From NCBI RefSeq assembly GCF_047511655.1, contig NC_133392.1, positions 22,644,001 through 22,708,000 on the forward strand: a stretch of DNA of 64,000 nt, in the 5' to 3' direction. Source of the stretch: Castor canadensis. Taxonomy: Eukaryota > Chordata > Mammalia > Rodentia > Castoridae. Positions 1-11,466 of the stretch are shown here, piece by piece (positions within the stretch are counted from its first letter, which is position 1; every line of letters begins with the position of its first letter). The position numbers and the translations under genes are program-made. The notes under the pieces are model-generated. The model saw nothing but the letters and a program-made list of their open reading frames with translations, had not been told where the DNA came from and searched no databases.

Positions 1-24
1 GAGAAAGTAGGAAATTATTTACTT

Positions 25-150
25 ATAGCTATGATAATTATCACTATTATTTACTGGATACTTACCATGTTCTAGGAATCATGCTAAGCCCTTTCATGTT
101 TATTAACTAAGCTTATCACATTTATTTCTCTTCTCAAATCCATGACTTAA
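25..150 (-). repeat. MIR SINE fragment (antisense)
   Basis: The stretch reads like the reverse complement of the MIR 3' core: a run resembling tactggatacttaccatg, then gctaagccctttcatg and an AT-rich stretch with atttatttctc. Mammal-wide MIRs are old tRNA-derived SINEs and the divergence here fits that age. No target-site duplication is visible. Family assigned from memory of the consensus. Confidence 0.45.
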
Positions 151-487
151 ATATTGGTAAACAACCAATTTTTCCAAGTGTATAAAATGAACTCAGAAAA
201 ATGGTTTTCTAAATAACCACAGTGACAGGGGAACCTAAATGCTGTCACACAAAATCTTATGTCTCCCCAATGCTTAAGCTAGTGCTCTAAACATGCTACC
301 TTCCATTACTAAGCAAGAGTTTCATGAAGTATTTCAAGTATTCTTAATCCTCCCTTACTATTGTTGTAGTGGGAATGTTTGTTATTCTTCACCCTTTATT
401 TACAAACTAAAAAGAAAGAATTCTAAGCATCATCATACTATAACACTTTACAGACTGAAAAAATGTGTAATGTTTCTTTCTATTGTT
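151..487. other. unique AT-rich sequence
   Basis: No gene or repeat recognised. A 73-codon open frame (293-514) has no domain and runs into the SINE that follows, so it is treated as chance. Confidence 0.4.
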
Positions 488-573
488 TTTAGTGGTGCTG
501 AATATAGAGCCTAGAACTTTGCCATATTAGACAAGCACTCTACTACTGACTAGACTGCTCAATCCCAAAACTG
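488..573 (-). repeat. ID-type SINE (antisense, diverged)
   Basis: Read on the minus strand this follows the rodent ID (tRNA-derived) SINE: a gggattgagcag-like 5' end, then agagtgcttgtct and, at the 3' end, a diverged ...cagcaccac with an A-rich tail (T-rich on the plus strand, 470-490). It is the same family as the better preserved copy at 2322-2398. A and B boxes are degraded, so it is not a tRNA gene. Confidence 0.6.
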
Positions 574-2321
574 AAAAACCAGTGTGCAATTTGACCAGTG
601 ATGTTTTGAGCCAGCTTTTATATTCTTGGAAGAATTAATTCTACAACATCTTTTTCCAGCTTCATTTTCAGTGACTTCAGGTTGACATGGGAGAATATTT
701 AAACTACAGTACTTGGCAGATAGGATAACTCAAGGGTTTTACTATCCTAACCCCCACATACATATCAGAGATCCAACTGATAAACATTTGCAGACGTACT
801 CCTGACATATACCAACATACCACTGAATCCTGCCTCAACGGCTTAATGTAACTTTTTATTTCTAAATGAATTACATAAAACAATCAAAGATAAAATTTAT
901 TTTCATATACAACATGAGTCTAAGACACATGAGAGCATCAATTTATTTTCTCCCTATTGAGGCTGCAATTTCTTCTCTGAATTTAGCCCATCCTTAGATG
1001 AGCTTTTCCCTTGTGATGAAAGATGGCTACAAAAATTATAGGAGAAAAAAAATCAAAAAGGCATTCTTCTCTCTTGGTCTTCCCATCCATCTCCTAAGAT
1101 TAGTTTTATCTGTTCCAATTTATCTCTGTGTCTACCCATGCATCTGATTTGTGACTAAGGGAGAGGTTCAGACCTAAATCACATGCCTTCCTCTGAGTAA
1201 AATGTGAGATTAGAAAAGTTGTAGCTTCACAAAGGAAAATAAGGGTATTTTCGTATAAATATTAAAATTTTCACATACGTATGCTAAACTCAGCATGTAT
1301 ATGAGCACTCTAGGTTAAACTATGATGTAAGAAATAAGAATTACACTGTGATTCTTAGACCAATGCATGGTTTTACACACACTATACTTCTCCAAGATCA
1401 TGGAGGACTTCTAGCCCTGCCTGTCACTACACACAGAGCTTTTATGCTTGCCAAATGCCTGACAAGAAGACAACCTTCCTGGTCACTAAACTATTTGGTT
1501 AGAATCTCAAACAAATTGCTTAACACCAAATCCTGCCTACATGTTTCCTGTGGTTCTTTCTGTGCCTCCTATCACATTTCCAGAGCGAGATGGGTAAATG
1601 ACACGGACGTGGGTAAAAGAAAAATAAAAGGAAAGGCAAAAGCATTATTTTTCTAATGTTACAAGACTATAAAAAAAAAAGAATAGGAATTTAATCTTCT
1701 GTGGTTGTTAAGAGATCTGGGGTTTAGCATAAGAAATACTAAATGGAACCTGCAACTTTGAGAAAGAATGTGATTTTGGGGTTTTAGTCTCATTTAAAAT
1801 GAATGTGGCTTTCAGTTTCCATTTCAGCTTTTACAAAGCTATGCTTCATAGGTTTATCTTGCTGCACACGTGGATTACTGGAGAGGTGCTGCTTGGCTTT
1901 CCAGAGGAGAGAAGTAGCCCCTTGAGACATAGCTAAAAAGATAAGCAGAGACAGGTAAATCTCTGGCTTTCCTCTTATTTCCCTCTTTTTAACTTTCCCT
2001 GCACTTGAGCAGAGTTACTTTGCTATCACAAATGCTTCATTCTATCTTGGACATGCTTTCTTCATCTCCTTTTGCCCACGGTGAAGCTGGTCCACAAATT
2101 TTCAGACCCAAGTCTTCCAAAGTCTGCAAGGAGAAGGGGCAATGTTGGTGAAATGCCTAGGGAAGTTTCACTGCTACAGAAAGACTTGTATTTTCTGTTT
2201 GTAAGATCAATAGGTTACCAAAGCATAACAAAGCTTTTTGAAAATTTGTATCTCAGATCTTATTATTATTACTTTTGGAAGCATCCATATGAAATTCAGT
2301 CTTTATTTTATTTTATTATAT
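574..2321. other. unique intergenic sequence
   Basis: No coding region, RNA gene or repeat can be supported. The 102-codon frame at 1348-1656 lacks recognisable domains and shows no codon-use signal; it is treated as chance. Confidence 0.4.
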
Positions 2322-2398
2322 TATTTTGTAGTACTGGGGATTGAACCCAGGGCATCACACGTGGTAAGTACATACTGAACTACATCCTCAATCCCTAA
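2322..2398 (-). repeat. ID-type SINE (antisense)
   Basis: On the plus strand the sequence reads gtactggggattgaaccc, then a variable middle and tgaactacatcctcaatccc. This is the reverse complement of the rodent ID SINE, with the polymerase III B box preserved as gggttcaatcccc. The T-rich run just before it (2300-2325) is the antisense of the A tail. Fairly well preserved. Confidence 0.75.
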
Positions 2399-3148
2399 TT
2401 TGTATTGGTTTTTACCTTTAATGTACCCTTTCAAATTTCAATTCTCCTAAACTCTAGGCTTATTACTATCTCATATTTACTCATATTGTTCTTTCCTTCA
2501 CCACAAAAAGAATCTACTTTTTCTTCTGCCCTTCTAAATATTGACCACATTTTAATAGCTATCTCATATCCTATCACCTCCAAGCCAAAGTACCAAACAA
2601 GTTCCTTCTATAGTTACTTGCCCATTGCTGAAACCCTGTATACTAATAATCAACATAATCCATTTTAATCTTTAAACATGGAAGTTCTTGCTTTCTTATC
2701 TATTTCTCATTATTTATTATTTTCCACTTTCATAGACAATGCATCCACACATTCCTAAACAACTGGACCCACTTCTTCATGTTCCCCTTATATCTAAGGT
2801 TGTAGTGTTACTTATTGCTGGGGTGACCTTACTTCTCTCCTAGTCTCTTCAACTACTTCTTAATCTGTCATATTTCTTCTGATGCTGATGTCTTAATACT
2901 CTAACTTTAGCGTACTTCAGTATTATCTGGATAGAAAGAAGATACATTCCTAGGATCCATTTCTAAGGTTACTATTTAGAAGGTCTTGAATAAGTTGAGA
3001 AATTTTGCTTTTATTTTCATACAATTAACAAATTATTCTCAGGCAAGTGAGGCAAGATGAAACTCTGAAAAGTTTACGAATAAGGTTTAACTGATTCTTT
3101 CCAGAGTATTGTGGAGGTGTTATTAAAGGTTGTATTAAAAATCATGAA
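2399..3148. other. unique, pyrimidine-rich sequence
   Basis: T/C-rich DNA with no gene. Parts (about 2480-2900) have the flavour of a very old LINE, but I cannot align them to a named family from memory. Confidence 0.3.
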
Positions 3149-3215
3149 CAAGGCCCAGAGATGAAGCTCAATGGTTAAGCTCTTTGGTTTCAATCTCCAG
3201 TGCACATGCACACTG
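3149..3215 (+). repeat. ID-type SINE (sense, diverged)
   Basis: ggcccagagatgaagctcaa resembles the ID head. It is followed by a shortened middle, then ggtttcaatctccagtgc, which matches the ID B box and 3' end. An A-rich tail follows to about 3245. A central deletion has removed part of the body. Confidence 0.5.
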
Positions 3216-3245
3216 ACAAAGATAATACAAAAAGCAACAGCAAAA

Positions 3246-3954
3246 ATCCAGGAACATCTCTGCTCTTGACTTAGTTATACAACTTTTAGCATTCTGAGCA
3301 TAAGCAAATGTAGACAGGAAAGAGAAGAGACTGTTCTTGAGAAGTTGAAGCTTGAAGACATTTGGCTGCCTTTTGTCTTGGTAATGGTAGTAGCCCAGGA
3401 TTCTCTCAGAAGTTAATTTTCCAGAGTGGTAATTCAATAGAGGAGAGCTATGCACTTGGGTGGCCCACAAGGTGTACAAGACTCAGGGTTTTCAAAGGAC
3501 ATTAGCTGGAATCCCAAGTTACTCACTTACTAACCAATCTTTTAATTTGGTTCATTCATATTTATTCCTTACTAAGGATATTAAATAGTCATAAAATCAT
3601 CCAATCTTACTCATAATCCAACTTTTATAAATAATAAGGGGTCATCTTACACAGAGAATTCCTCATGTTTACCATGTGAGAAGCTCTGGAGGTAGATCAG
3701 GCTTGGCAGAACGCTGAGATGTTTCAATGACCAATCTAGTGCTAATCAGCAGCCTCAGTCAGAATTTTACCCATGAGACTCCAGAAACTGGATTGGGGTT
3801 ACAACAGGAGACAAACATATATAGCAGAATGACACAATGGAAACAGTTCCATTTTAAGCAGACTAATGTCCCAAAAGATGTGGGTTCCAGTGCCTAGTCA
3901 TTACAAAATAATGACAGTTAATTATTAAGCTTTTTGCTAAAAGCTTTCATTCTA
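3246..3954. other. unique sequence
   Basis: No gene or repeat recognised. The 103-codon antisense frame at 3168-3479 overlaps the ID SINE and has no domain. Confidence 0.35.
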
Positions 3955-4115
3955 TTAATTTCCTAATTTGAGCTTCCCAATAATGTTACAGTTTCCATTT
4001 TGTAGATAAAGAAATGACATTTAAGAAAGCAAATGATTTCCCTACTGTTCCAAAGCTCTCAAGTGATAAAATGGGGTTTGAAACAGGCAGGTTGGTTTTA
4101 GAGACTATTTCAAAC
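3955..4115 (-). repeat. MIR SINE (antisense)
   Basis: The order of motifs matches the reverse complement of MIR: ttccattttgtagataaaga, then a tract like gcaaatgatttccctactg (cf. the MIR stretch reading as ...aagtcacacagctag in antisense), then tggggtttgaaacaggcagg. Diverged as expected for a MIR. The 62-codon frame 4014-4202 lies inside it and is not a gene. Confidence 0.55.
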
Positions 4116-5023
4116 CACGAAATACTGTCTCTACTTCACAAACTAGGAACTTCAGTTCACTTAGTCCACACAAATCTACAATGCAAATGCTCTCTAGCCT
4201 GAGAAAAGATCAAAATCGAAAATTAGACCTATTTTTTATTGAATGTGTATTACTCAATGCTTCTATACTATCTTAAAGTTGAAAAAAATCTTAAGTCAAA
4301 TCATTTAAAGGCAAAGACTGCCTGTGAATTTGCACATATATGCCAATTCTATCTATTGCATAGGTTTAGCCCACAGTTCAAATTAAAGAGGCATGTAAGA
4401 GTGGCAAGGGAAAATTAAATGAATATAATGTTCAGATAGATCATTAGAAAGATGTGTTTCTGTCTACATAGATAAGCAACATTTAGCTGTAGTCCACCCT
4501 TAGTACTTGGGAATTCTGATCTAAACTTTGCAAGATCTCACCATGTTTCATTTTTTTCCAACAGTAGTAGGTAGAATCATTAATTCTTAAATATTAGTTC
4601 AAAAAAGTCAATTATAAATAGAAAAAACACATCCACTGGCTGGTATCCTACTTTCATGCTTTATACAATGTAGTCCATTAAACTAAGTAGATTTTAAGCT
4701 AAGAAATAAGAGGGAACTACTTAGCCTGTAATTTCACTGATACCATATTCCTAAAATGTATCTAAGAATAACAAGTTGCAATATGATTTCTTAATGCTTT
4801 TAACCTAATGCAAATCTAAATTTTTGTATTTTAATATGAAAAAAATCAGTCTTTATGTTGAGTAACTCACAACTTTATATTGATCACTCACTTTATGTTG
4901 AGTATGATTGAGGATATAGAAATCACATAGATTTGAAAAAGACCTTAGAATCTTTTTGTAAAAGCTTATAGACAAAACTCATTAGAGGAAGGCATAAATA
5001 GACACAACATTTAAAAAGAACTT
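4116..5023. other. unique AT-rich sequence upstream of L1-A
   Basis: No gene or named repeat. It contains two nearby copies of ttatgttgagta (about 4854 and 4892), a minor local duplication. Confidence 0.35.
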
Positions 5024-5975
5024 CAGAGGGATCCAAGATGACAACTGGGACACAGCTGCAGACCTCCTGAGCTCCATGAACCAGAGACTTTGCTGAGAAG
5101 CTGGAGACACTCTTGGCTGTGGTAAAGTACCAGGGAGAGCAGAAACATCAGCACTCTGAACCCCTGCCTCCTGGAAGGCTTCTCCATGCCATAACATACT
5201 AAAAGACTAGCAGGCTCAGCATGCCAAGCTCCACCCCATAGGCTTGCAGAGCAGTGGCTCTGCAGGCTGTGAGATCTCCAATCCTTGGGCCCATTCCTCA
5301 GCCCCACCAGGGCCATGATCCCCCAAACTCCCACCCCTCAGACCCACACAATCTCCACCGGACTGAGCCCTTAAGGCCTGCCAAGCCAGTGATCTACAGG
5401 CATTCACAATCTCTGCCAGGCCATGCCCCTCAGGCCTGCATGATCTCCATTGGGACCATGACCATAAAGCCTGCCAAGCTGGCAATCCACAGACACTCAT
5501 GATCTCCACTCTGCCAGGCCCAGGCCCTTCAGCCATGCTGGGCCTATGCTCCAAAGGCCCGCTAGTTCTCCTCAATGAAAGGCCTCCACCATAAGCCTGT
5601 GGGACCCCACCCACCTGCCATCTACCACAGGAGGGCTCCAAACTTGCCTAACAGACACACACAGACAGATTTGGATGCTAAAGGAGTAACATCAGAGCAA
5701 CAAAGTCTACAATTCTACTGTTCCAGAGCTGGTGATTTTTTTTTTCTTTTTCTTTTTTTCCCCTTCTTTAAGGGTCTTGCTGCCTGGTTTGCTGTTTGAT
5801 CACCCACCATCTCTCCCATTTTTTTTGTCCTTCCTTCTCTCTTCCTTTTATCTTTCTGTCTCTTTCTCTTGTTTATCCTTCTCTCTTGGTTTTGTTAGTA
5901 TTAATGTTGTAACCCAGCTAATACTAAATTACACATAGTCCAGGGATAGAATGGTACATAGTGGAAATATGGGAA
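5024..5975 (+). promoter_or_regulatory. L1-A 5' UTR (type 1) with degenerate repeats
   Basis: It opens with gggatccaagatgacaactg, aligning with the 5' UTR of L1-D (29375 downward, minus strand). From about 5250 to 5560 the sequence is GC-rich and internally repetitive: gcctgccaagc occurs at 5376 and 5469, and ctgccaggcc-like words at 5413 and 5511, a spacing of about 93-98 bp. A long T/C tract (about 5732-5890) lies just upstream of ORF1. In L1 elements this region carries the internal RNA polymerase II promoter; promoter activity here is inferred, not shown. Confidence 0.5.
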
Positions 5976-7154
5976 GAAGAAAAAGGGATGGAAACCATTC
6001 TCCCCCAAAAAATAAAGTAGTACAGGATTTAGAGTGAAATGAAAAAAATGGATACTCAGATCCAGTCTCCAATGAAACAAAGATAAACTATACCAAGGAA
6101 CCTAACAAAGCCCACAAGAACACTCTGAAAGAAGAAATCCTACAAGTAATTAATGAGAATTTCATAGAGATGTTACTAGACATGGTCAACTAAAGCATAT
6201 AGGAGGCTCTCAAGAAATTCCAAGAAAACAAAATTTAAGAATATGAGAAAACAAAGAAACAAATAAATGAAATCAGAGGAATCCTAAATAAATACCAAAC
6301 AGAGATCACCATAAATAGAGAGATAAATGAATAAAGGGCAAAAATTGATAATACTAAAGAGGAAGTAATCCATGATATGGAAAATCTCAGAAAAAAGAAT
6401 GAAACAGAAATACAAAACAAAATTGAAGGCCATTCCAGCTGAATAGAACAAACAGAAGACAGAATCTCAGAATTTGAAGATGAAATGGCAATTAAAGTAA
6501 AAACTGAAGAGCTATTAGATAAACAACTCAGACCTGTGAAAAGAAAATGCAAGAACTCACTAACTCCATCAAAAGACCAAACCTGAGAATCAGGGGCATT
6601 GAAGAAGAGGTGCAAGCAAAAGGAATGCATAACATATTCAACAAAATAGTAACAGAAAACTTCCCAAATGTAGAGAAAACTATGCCCATTCAGGTACAGG
6701 AAGCCTCCAGAACACCGAACAGACCTGATCAAAATAGAACTCCCCACAACATATTATCATTAAAACAACAAGTACAGAGACTAGAGAAAGAATACTGAAG
6801 GCTGTAAGAGAGAAAAAACAAATAACATACCAAGGTAAACCCATCAAAATCACAGCAGACTTATCAACAGAAACATTAAAAACAAAAAGAGCATGGAGTG
6901 AGGTCTTCCAAGCACTGAATGAAAATAACTTCAATCCTAGGATACTCTACCCAGCAAAACTATCATTCAAAATAGATGGAACAATAAAAGTCTTCCATAA
7001 TAAGCAGAAACTAAAACAATATATGACCACCAAGCCACCACTACAAAAGATTCTCCAAGGAATTCTGCACACAGATAATGAAAGCAAACAAAACCATGAA
7101 AAGGCAGGCAATACCAAACCACAGGAGAAGAAAAGGCAAGAAAGTAAAGAGTGA
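5976..7154 (+). pseudogene. L1-A ORF1 (RNA-binding protein) remnant
   Basis: ORF1p normally forms a trimeric coiled coil that coats L1 RNA as a chaperone. Alignment to L1-D and L1-B places the start near 5976, where ATG has become AAG. Stops then break the coiled-coil half. A frame at 6547-6798 keeps the RRM-like core (LRIRGIEEEVQAKG), and the C-terminal domain follows (TETLKTKRAWSEVFQALNEN, about 6870-6930) in another frame. The expected stop TGA is at 7152-7154, after a lysine-rich tail. The overlapping 170-codon antisense frame (6235-6747) is a by-product of the A-rich sense strand. Confidence 0.8.
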
Positions 7155-7204
7155 CATTGATTCAGCTACACACAATCAAACCTTTAATCAACAAAGACAA
7201 CTAC

Positions 7205-10200
7205 TTGACAGGCATCACCACATACTTATCAACACTAACACTGACTGTTAATGGACTAAATTCCCCCATCAAAAGATACCAATTGGCAAACTGGATTAAA
7301 AAGGAAGATCCAACAATCTGCTACCTACAGGAGACCACCTCACTGACAGAAATAAGCACTGGCTGAGAGCGAAAGGCTGGAAGAAGATTTACGACACAAA
7401 TGGTCCCCAAAAACAGGAAGAGGTAGCAATACTTATCTCAGACAAAGTAGACTTCAAACCTACATTGAGCAAATGAAGATAATGGACACTCTATACTAAT
7501 AAAAGGGGAAATACATCAAAAGGAAATAACAGTTATCAACCTATATGCACCCAATGTAAATGCACCCAATTTCATCAATCATACTCTGAAGGACCTAAAA
7601 TTATATATAAACTTCAACACAGTGGTAGTGGGAGACCTTATTGCCCCAATATCACCAATAGATAGGTCATCCAAACAAAAAATCAATAAAGAAATCCTAG
7701 AACTAAATCACATCATAGATCAAATGGACGTAGCAGATGTCTGCAGAATATTTCATCCAACTTCTGCACAATATACATTCTTCTCAGAATCACATGGAAC
7801 CTTCTCCAAAACTGATCATATCTTAGCCTCAGCAAATATAAGAAAATAGAAATAATCCCATGCATTCTATCTGAACATAATGCTTTAAAACTAGAAATCT
7901 ACAACAAAAACAGCAGTAAAAAACATGCAAACAATCGGAAGCTGAACAATACATTGCTCAATGATCAATGGGTCATTGATGAAATAAAAGAGGAAATTCA
8001 AGGGTTCCTGGAAGTTAATAAAAATGAAAACATGCACTACAACAACTTATGGGACACAGAAAAGGCAGTCCTACGAGGAAAATTAATAGCTATGAGTGCA
8101 TATATTAAAAGGACAAAAAGATCCCAAATCAATGATCTAATACTGCAGCTCAAACTCCTAGAACAACAAGAACAAGCAAATCCCAAAACAAGCAGAAGGA
8201 AAGAAATAATTAAAATAAAGGCTGAAATCAATGAAATGGAAACAAAAAAAAATACAAAGAATCAATAAAACAAAAGGCTGGTTCTTTGAAAAAATAAATA
8301 AGATTGACAGACCCTTGGCAAGCCTGACTATAATGAGGAGAGAAAAAACCCTTTATCAGTAAACTCAGAAATGCAAAAGGGGAGATAACAACAAACACCA
8401 CAGAAATCCAGGAACTCATCAGAGACTTCTTTGAGAGCCTATTACTCAAATAAATTTGAAAATCTTGAAGAAATGGACAGATTTCTAGAAACTTACAACC
8501 ACCCAAAACTGAACCAAGAGGATATTAATCACCTGAATAGATCTATAACACAAAAAGAAATTTAAGCAGCTATCAAGAGCCTCCCAAAATAGAAAAGTCC
8601 AGGACCAGATGGATTTTCTACTGAATTCTATCAGACATTTAAAGAAGAACTAATACCAACCCTCCATAAACTGTTCCATGAAATAGAAAGGAAAGCAACA
8701 CTGCCTAACTCATTTTATGAAGCCAATATAACTCTCATCCCAAAACCAGACAAAACACCTCCAAAAAGGAGAACTACAGGCCAATTTTCTTAATGAATAC
8801 CAATGCAAAAATCCTCAATAAAATAATGGCAAACCAAATCCAACAACACATCAGAAAGATCATACACCATTGGCTTCATCCCAGGGATGCAGGGGTGGTT
8901 CAACATACACAAATCTATAAATGTAATACAGCACATCAATAGAAGCAAAGACAAAAACCACTTGATAATCTTAATAGATGCAGAAAAAGCCTTCAACAAG
9001 ATCCAACACCACTTCATGATAAAAGTTCTGAGAAAACTAGGAATAGAATGAATGTACCTCAACCTTGTAAATGCTATATATGAGAAACCTACAGCCAACA
9101 TCATAATTAATGGTGAAAAACTAAAACCATTTCTCCTAAAATCAGGAACAAAACAAGGGTGCCCAGTATCCCCTCTCCTTTTCAATGTAGTACTAGAATT
9201 TCTAGCCAGAGAAATTAGGCAAGAAGAAGAAATGAAAGGAGTACAAATAGGTAAAGAAACTGTCAAAATACCCCTATTTGCAGATGATATGATTCTATAC
9301 CTAAAAGACCCAAAAAACTCTACCTAAAAACACTCAGTCACCATAAACAGGAATAGCAAGGTGGCAGGATACAAAATCAACTTTCAAAAATCATTAGCTT
9401 TTCTATACACCAACAATGAACAAACTGAGAAGGAATATATGGAAACAATTCCATTCACAATAGCCTCAAAAAATCCAATACCTAGGAGTAAATTTAACAA
9501 CGGATGTGAATGACCTCTACAAGGAGAATTACAAACTCCTGAAGAAAGAGTTTGAGGAAGACTACAGAAGATGGAAAGATCTCCTGTGCTCATGGTTGGG
9601 TAGAATCAACATAGTAAAAATAGGTATACTACCGAAAGCAGTCTACATGTTTAATACAATTCCCATCAAAATCCCAAGGGCTTTCATCACAGAAATAGAA
9701 AAATCTACCCTAAAGTTCATTTGGAAACACAAGAAACTATGAATAGCCAAGGAAATACTCAGCAAAAAGAGTAATGCTGGAAGTATCCAAATACCTGACT
9801 TCAAACTATACTACAAAGCAATTGCAATAAAAAACAGCATGGTACTGGCACAAACATAGACATGAACACCAGTGGAACAGAATACAGGACCCAGATATGA
9901 ATCCACACAACTATATCCACTGCATTTTTGACAAAGGTGCCAAAAATATACAATGGAGAAAAGAGAGCCTCTTCAACAAATGTTGCTGGGAAAAGTAGTT
10001 TCTTATCTGCAAGAAACTGAAACTAGATCCATGTCTATCACCCTGTACTAGTATCAACTCAAAATAGATCAAGAACGTAAATATCAGACATGAAACTCTG
10101 AAGTTACTACAGGAAGGAGCAGGAAACCCTCTGGAACGAATAGGTAAAGGCAAAGACTTCCTCAGTAGAACCCCAGCAGTCCAGCAACTGAGAGAAAAGA

Positions 10201-10991
10201 TGGACAAATGGGACTTCATAAAATTAAAAAGCTTCTGCACAACAAAAGAAATGGTCTCTAAACTGAAAAGACCACCCAGAGAATGGGAGAAAATATTTGC
10301 CAGCTATACGTCAGACAAGGGACTGATAATCAGAATATACAGGGAACTTAAGAAGCTAAACGCTCCTAAAATGAATGAACCAATTAAGAAAAGAGCAACT
10401 AAACAGAACATTCTCAAAAGAAGAAATTCAAATGGCCAAAAACCACATGAAAAAATGCTCACCATTTCTAGCCATAAAGCCAAAGTCGTGCTAAGATTCC
10501 ACCTCACCCCTATTAGAATAGCCATCATCAAAAACACCAACAACAACATGTGCTGGCAAGAATGTGGAGAAAATGAACCCTAGTTTGCTGCTGTTGGGAA
10601 TGCAAGCTAGTGCAACCACTCTGGAAAACAATATGGAAGCTTCTTAAAAATCTAAATATAGATCTGCCATATGATCCAGCAATCCCACTCCTGGGGATAT
10701 ACCCAAAGGAATGGGACACAGGTTATTCCAGAGGCAACTGCACACCCATGTTTATTGCAGTGCTATTCACAATAGCCAAGTTATGGAAACAACCAAGATG
10801 CCCCACTACAGATGAATGGATTAAGAAAATGTGGTTCTTATTACACAATGGAGTTTTACTCAGCCACAAGGATGAATAAAGTCTTATTATTCTCAAGTAA
10901 ATGGATGGAACTGGAGAACATCATTCTGAGCAAGGTCAGCCAGGCTCAGAAGACCAAAAATCATATGTTCTCCTTCATATGTGGACTTTAG
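7205..10991 (+). pseudogene. L1-A ORF2 (endonuclease-reverse transcriptase) remnant
   Basis: ORF2p nicks target DNA with an APE-type endonuclease and copies its RNA in place. The start aligns with ATG in L1-B but is TTG here (7205-7207). The endonuclease region starts LTLTVNGLNSPIKRYQLAN, and the LQETH motif reads LQETT, losing the histidine. The reverse transcriptase catalytic FADD codons survive at 9277-9288, inside a 91-codon open stretch (9052-9327) with [13 protein letters not shown]. The C-terminal part is recognisable at 10200-10583 (DKWDFIKLKSFCTTKEM). The frame changes several times. The natural stop aligns at 10989-10991. Overall length fits an ORF2 of about 1260 codons. Confidence 0.88.
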
Positions 10992-11466
10992 ATCTAAGGC
11001 AAATGCAGCAATGTGGTTGGACTTGGATCACATGACAAGGGGAGAGCACATACAGGAGATATAGGAATAGGTACAAAACCCAAAACATGAAAGCGTTTGA
11101 TGTCCCCACTACAGAGGAACTAATACAGAAACCTTAAAGCGACAGAGGTTATCATGAGAAGGGGATCAGGAATCAGTGTAAAGATCAGTTAGTGATGAAT
11201 CAACATGGGTTGTAACACATGGGTACACGAAAGCAATGTTAGGAATCTCTCTCTATAGCTATCCTTAACTCAACTAGCAAAAACGCTTTGTCTTCCTTAT
11301 TATGCTTGTGTCTTCTTCAACAAAATTAGTGATAAGGGCAGAACAGGACCTGCCTGGAACTGAGGGGGGCAGGGAAAGAGAGGGTGGGCGAGGAGGGCAG
11401 GGTGGAGAAATGACCCAAACAATGTACGTACATGTGAATAAATGAAAACACAAACAAAAAAAAGAA
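10992..11466 (+). repeat. L1-A 3' UTR with guanine-rich tract and A-rich tail
   Basis: Follows the ORF2 stop. At 11364-11402 there are six runs of two to six G (gggggg, ggg, ggg, ggg, ggg, gg), fitting the G-quadruplex-prone polypurine tract known from L1 3' UTRs. It closes with tgaataaatgaaaacac and an A-rich tail (about 11430-11466). The antisense frames of 66-81 codons here are low-complexity by-products. Confidence 0.75.

Larger units (their letters stand above)
5024..11466 (+). mobile_element. L1-A: full-length, inactive LINE-1 retrotransposon
   Basis: Complete non-LTR retrotransposon layout in order: GC-rich 5' UTR (5024-5975), ORF1 remnant (5976-7154), ORF2 remnant (7205-10991) and a 3' UTR with a guanine-rich run and A-rich tail (10992-11466). 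Total about 6.4 kb, the usual L1 size. Both frames carry many stops and shifts, so it cannot encode its own machinery. A clean target-site duplication is not visible; the short aaaaagaa shared by the left flank (about 5011) and the tail end (about 11460) is too A-rich to trust. The 3' end finishes in an A-rich tail near 11466. Confidence 0.9.

Noticed and set aside
5216..5641. 141-codon minus-strand GC-rich frame and overlapping frames
   Set aside because: Falls in the repetitive L1-A 5' UTR; GC-rich DNA has few stops, and the type 1 copy L1-D does not clearly keep the frame.
6235..6747. 170-codon minus-strand frame rich in F, S and L
   Set aside because: Antisense of the A-rich L1-A ORF1 coiled-coil region; sense-strand homology explains it fully.
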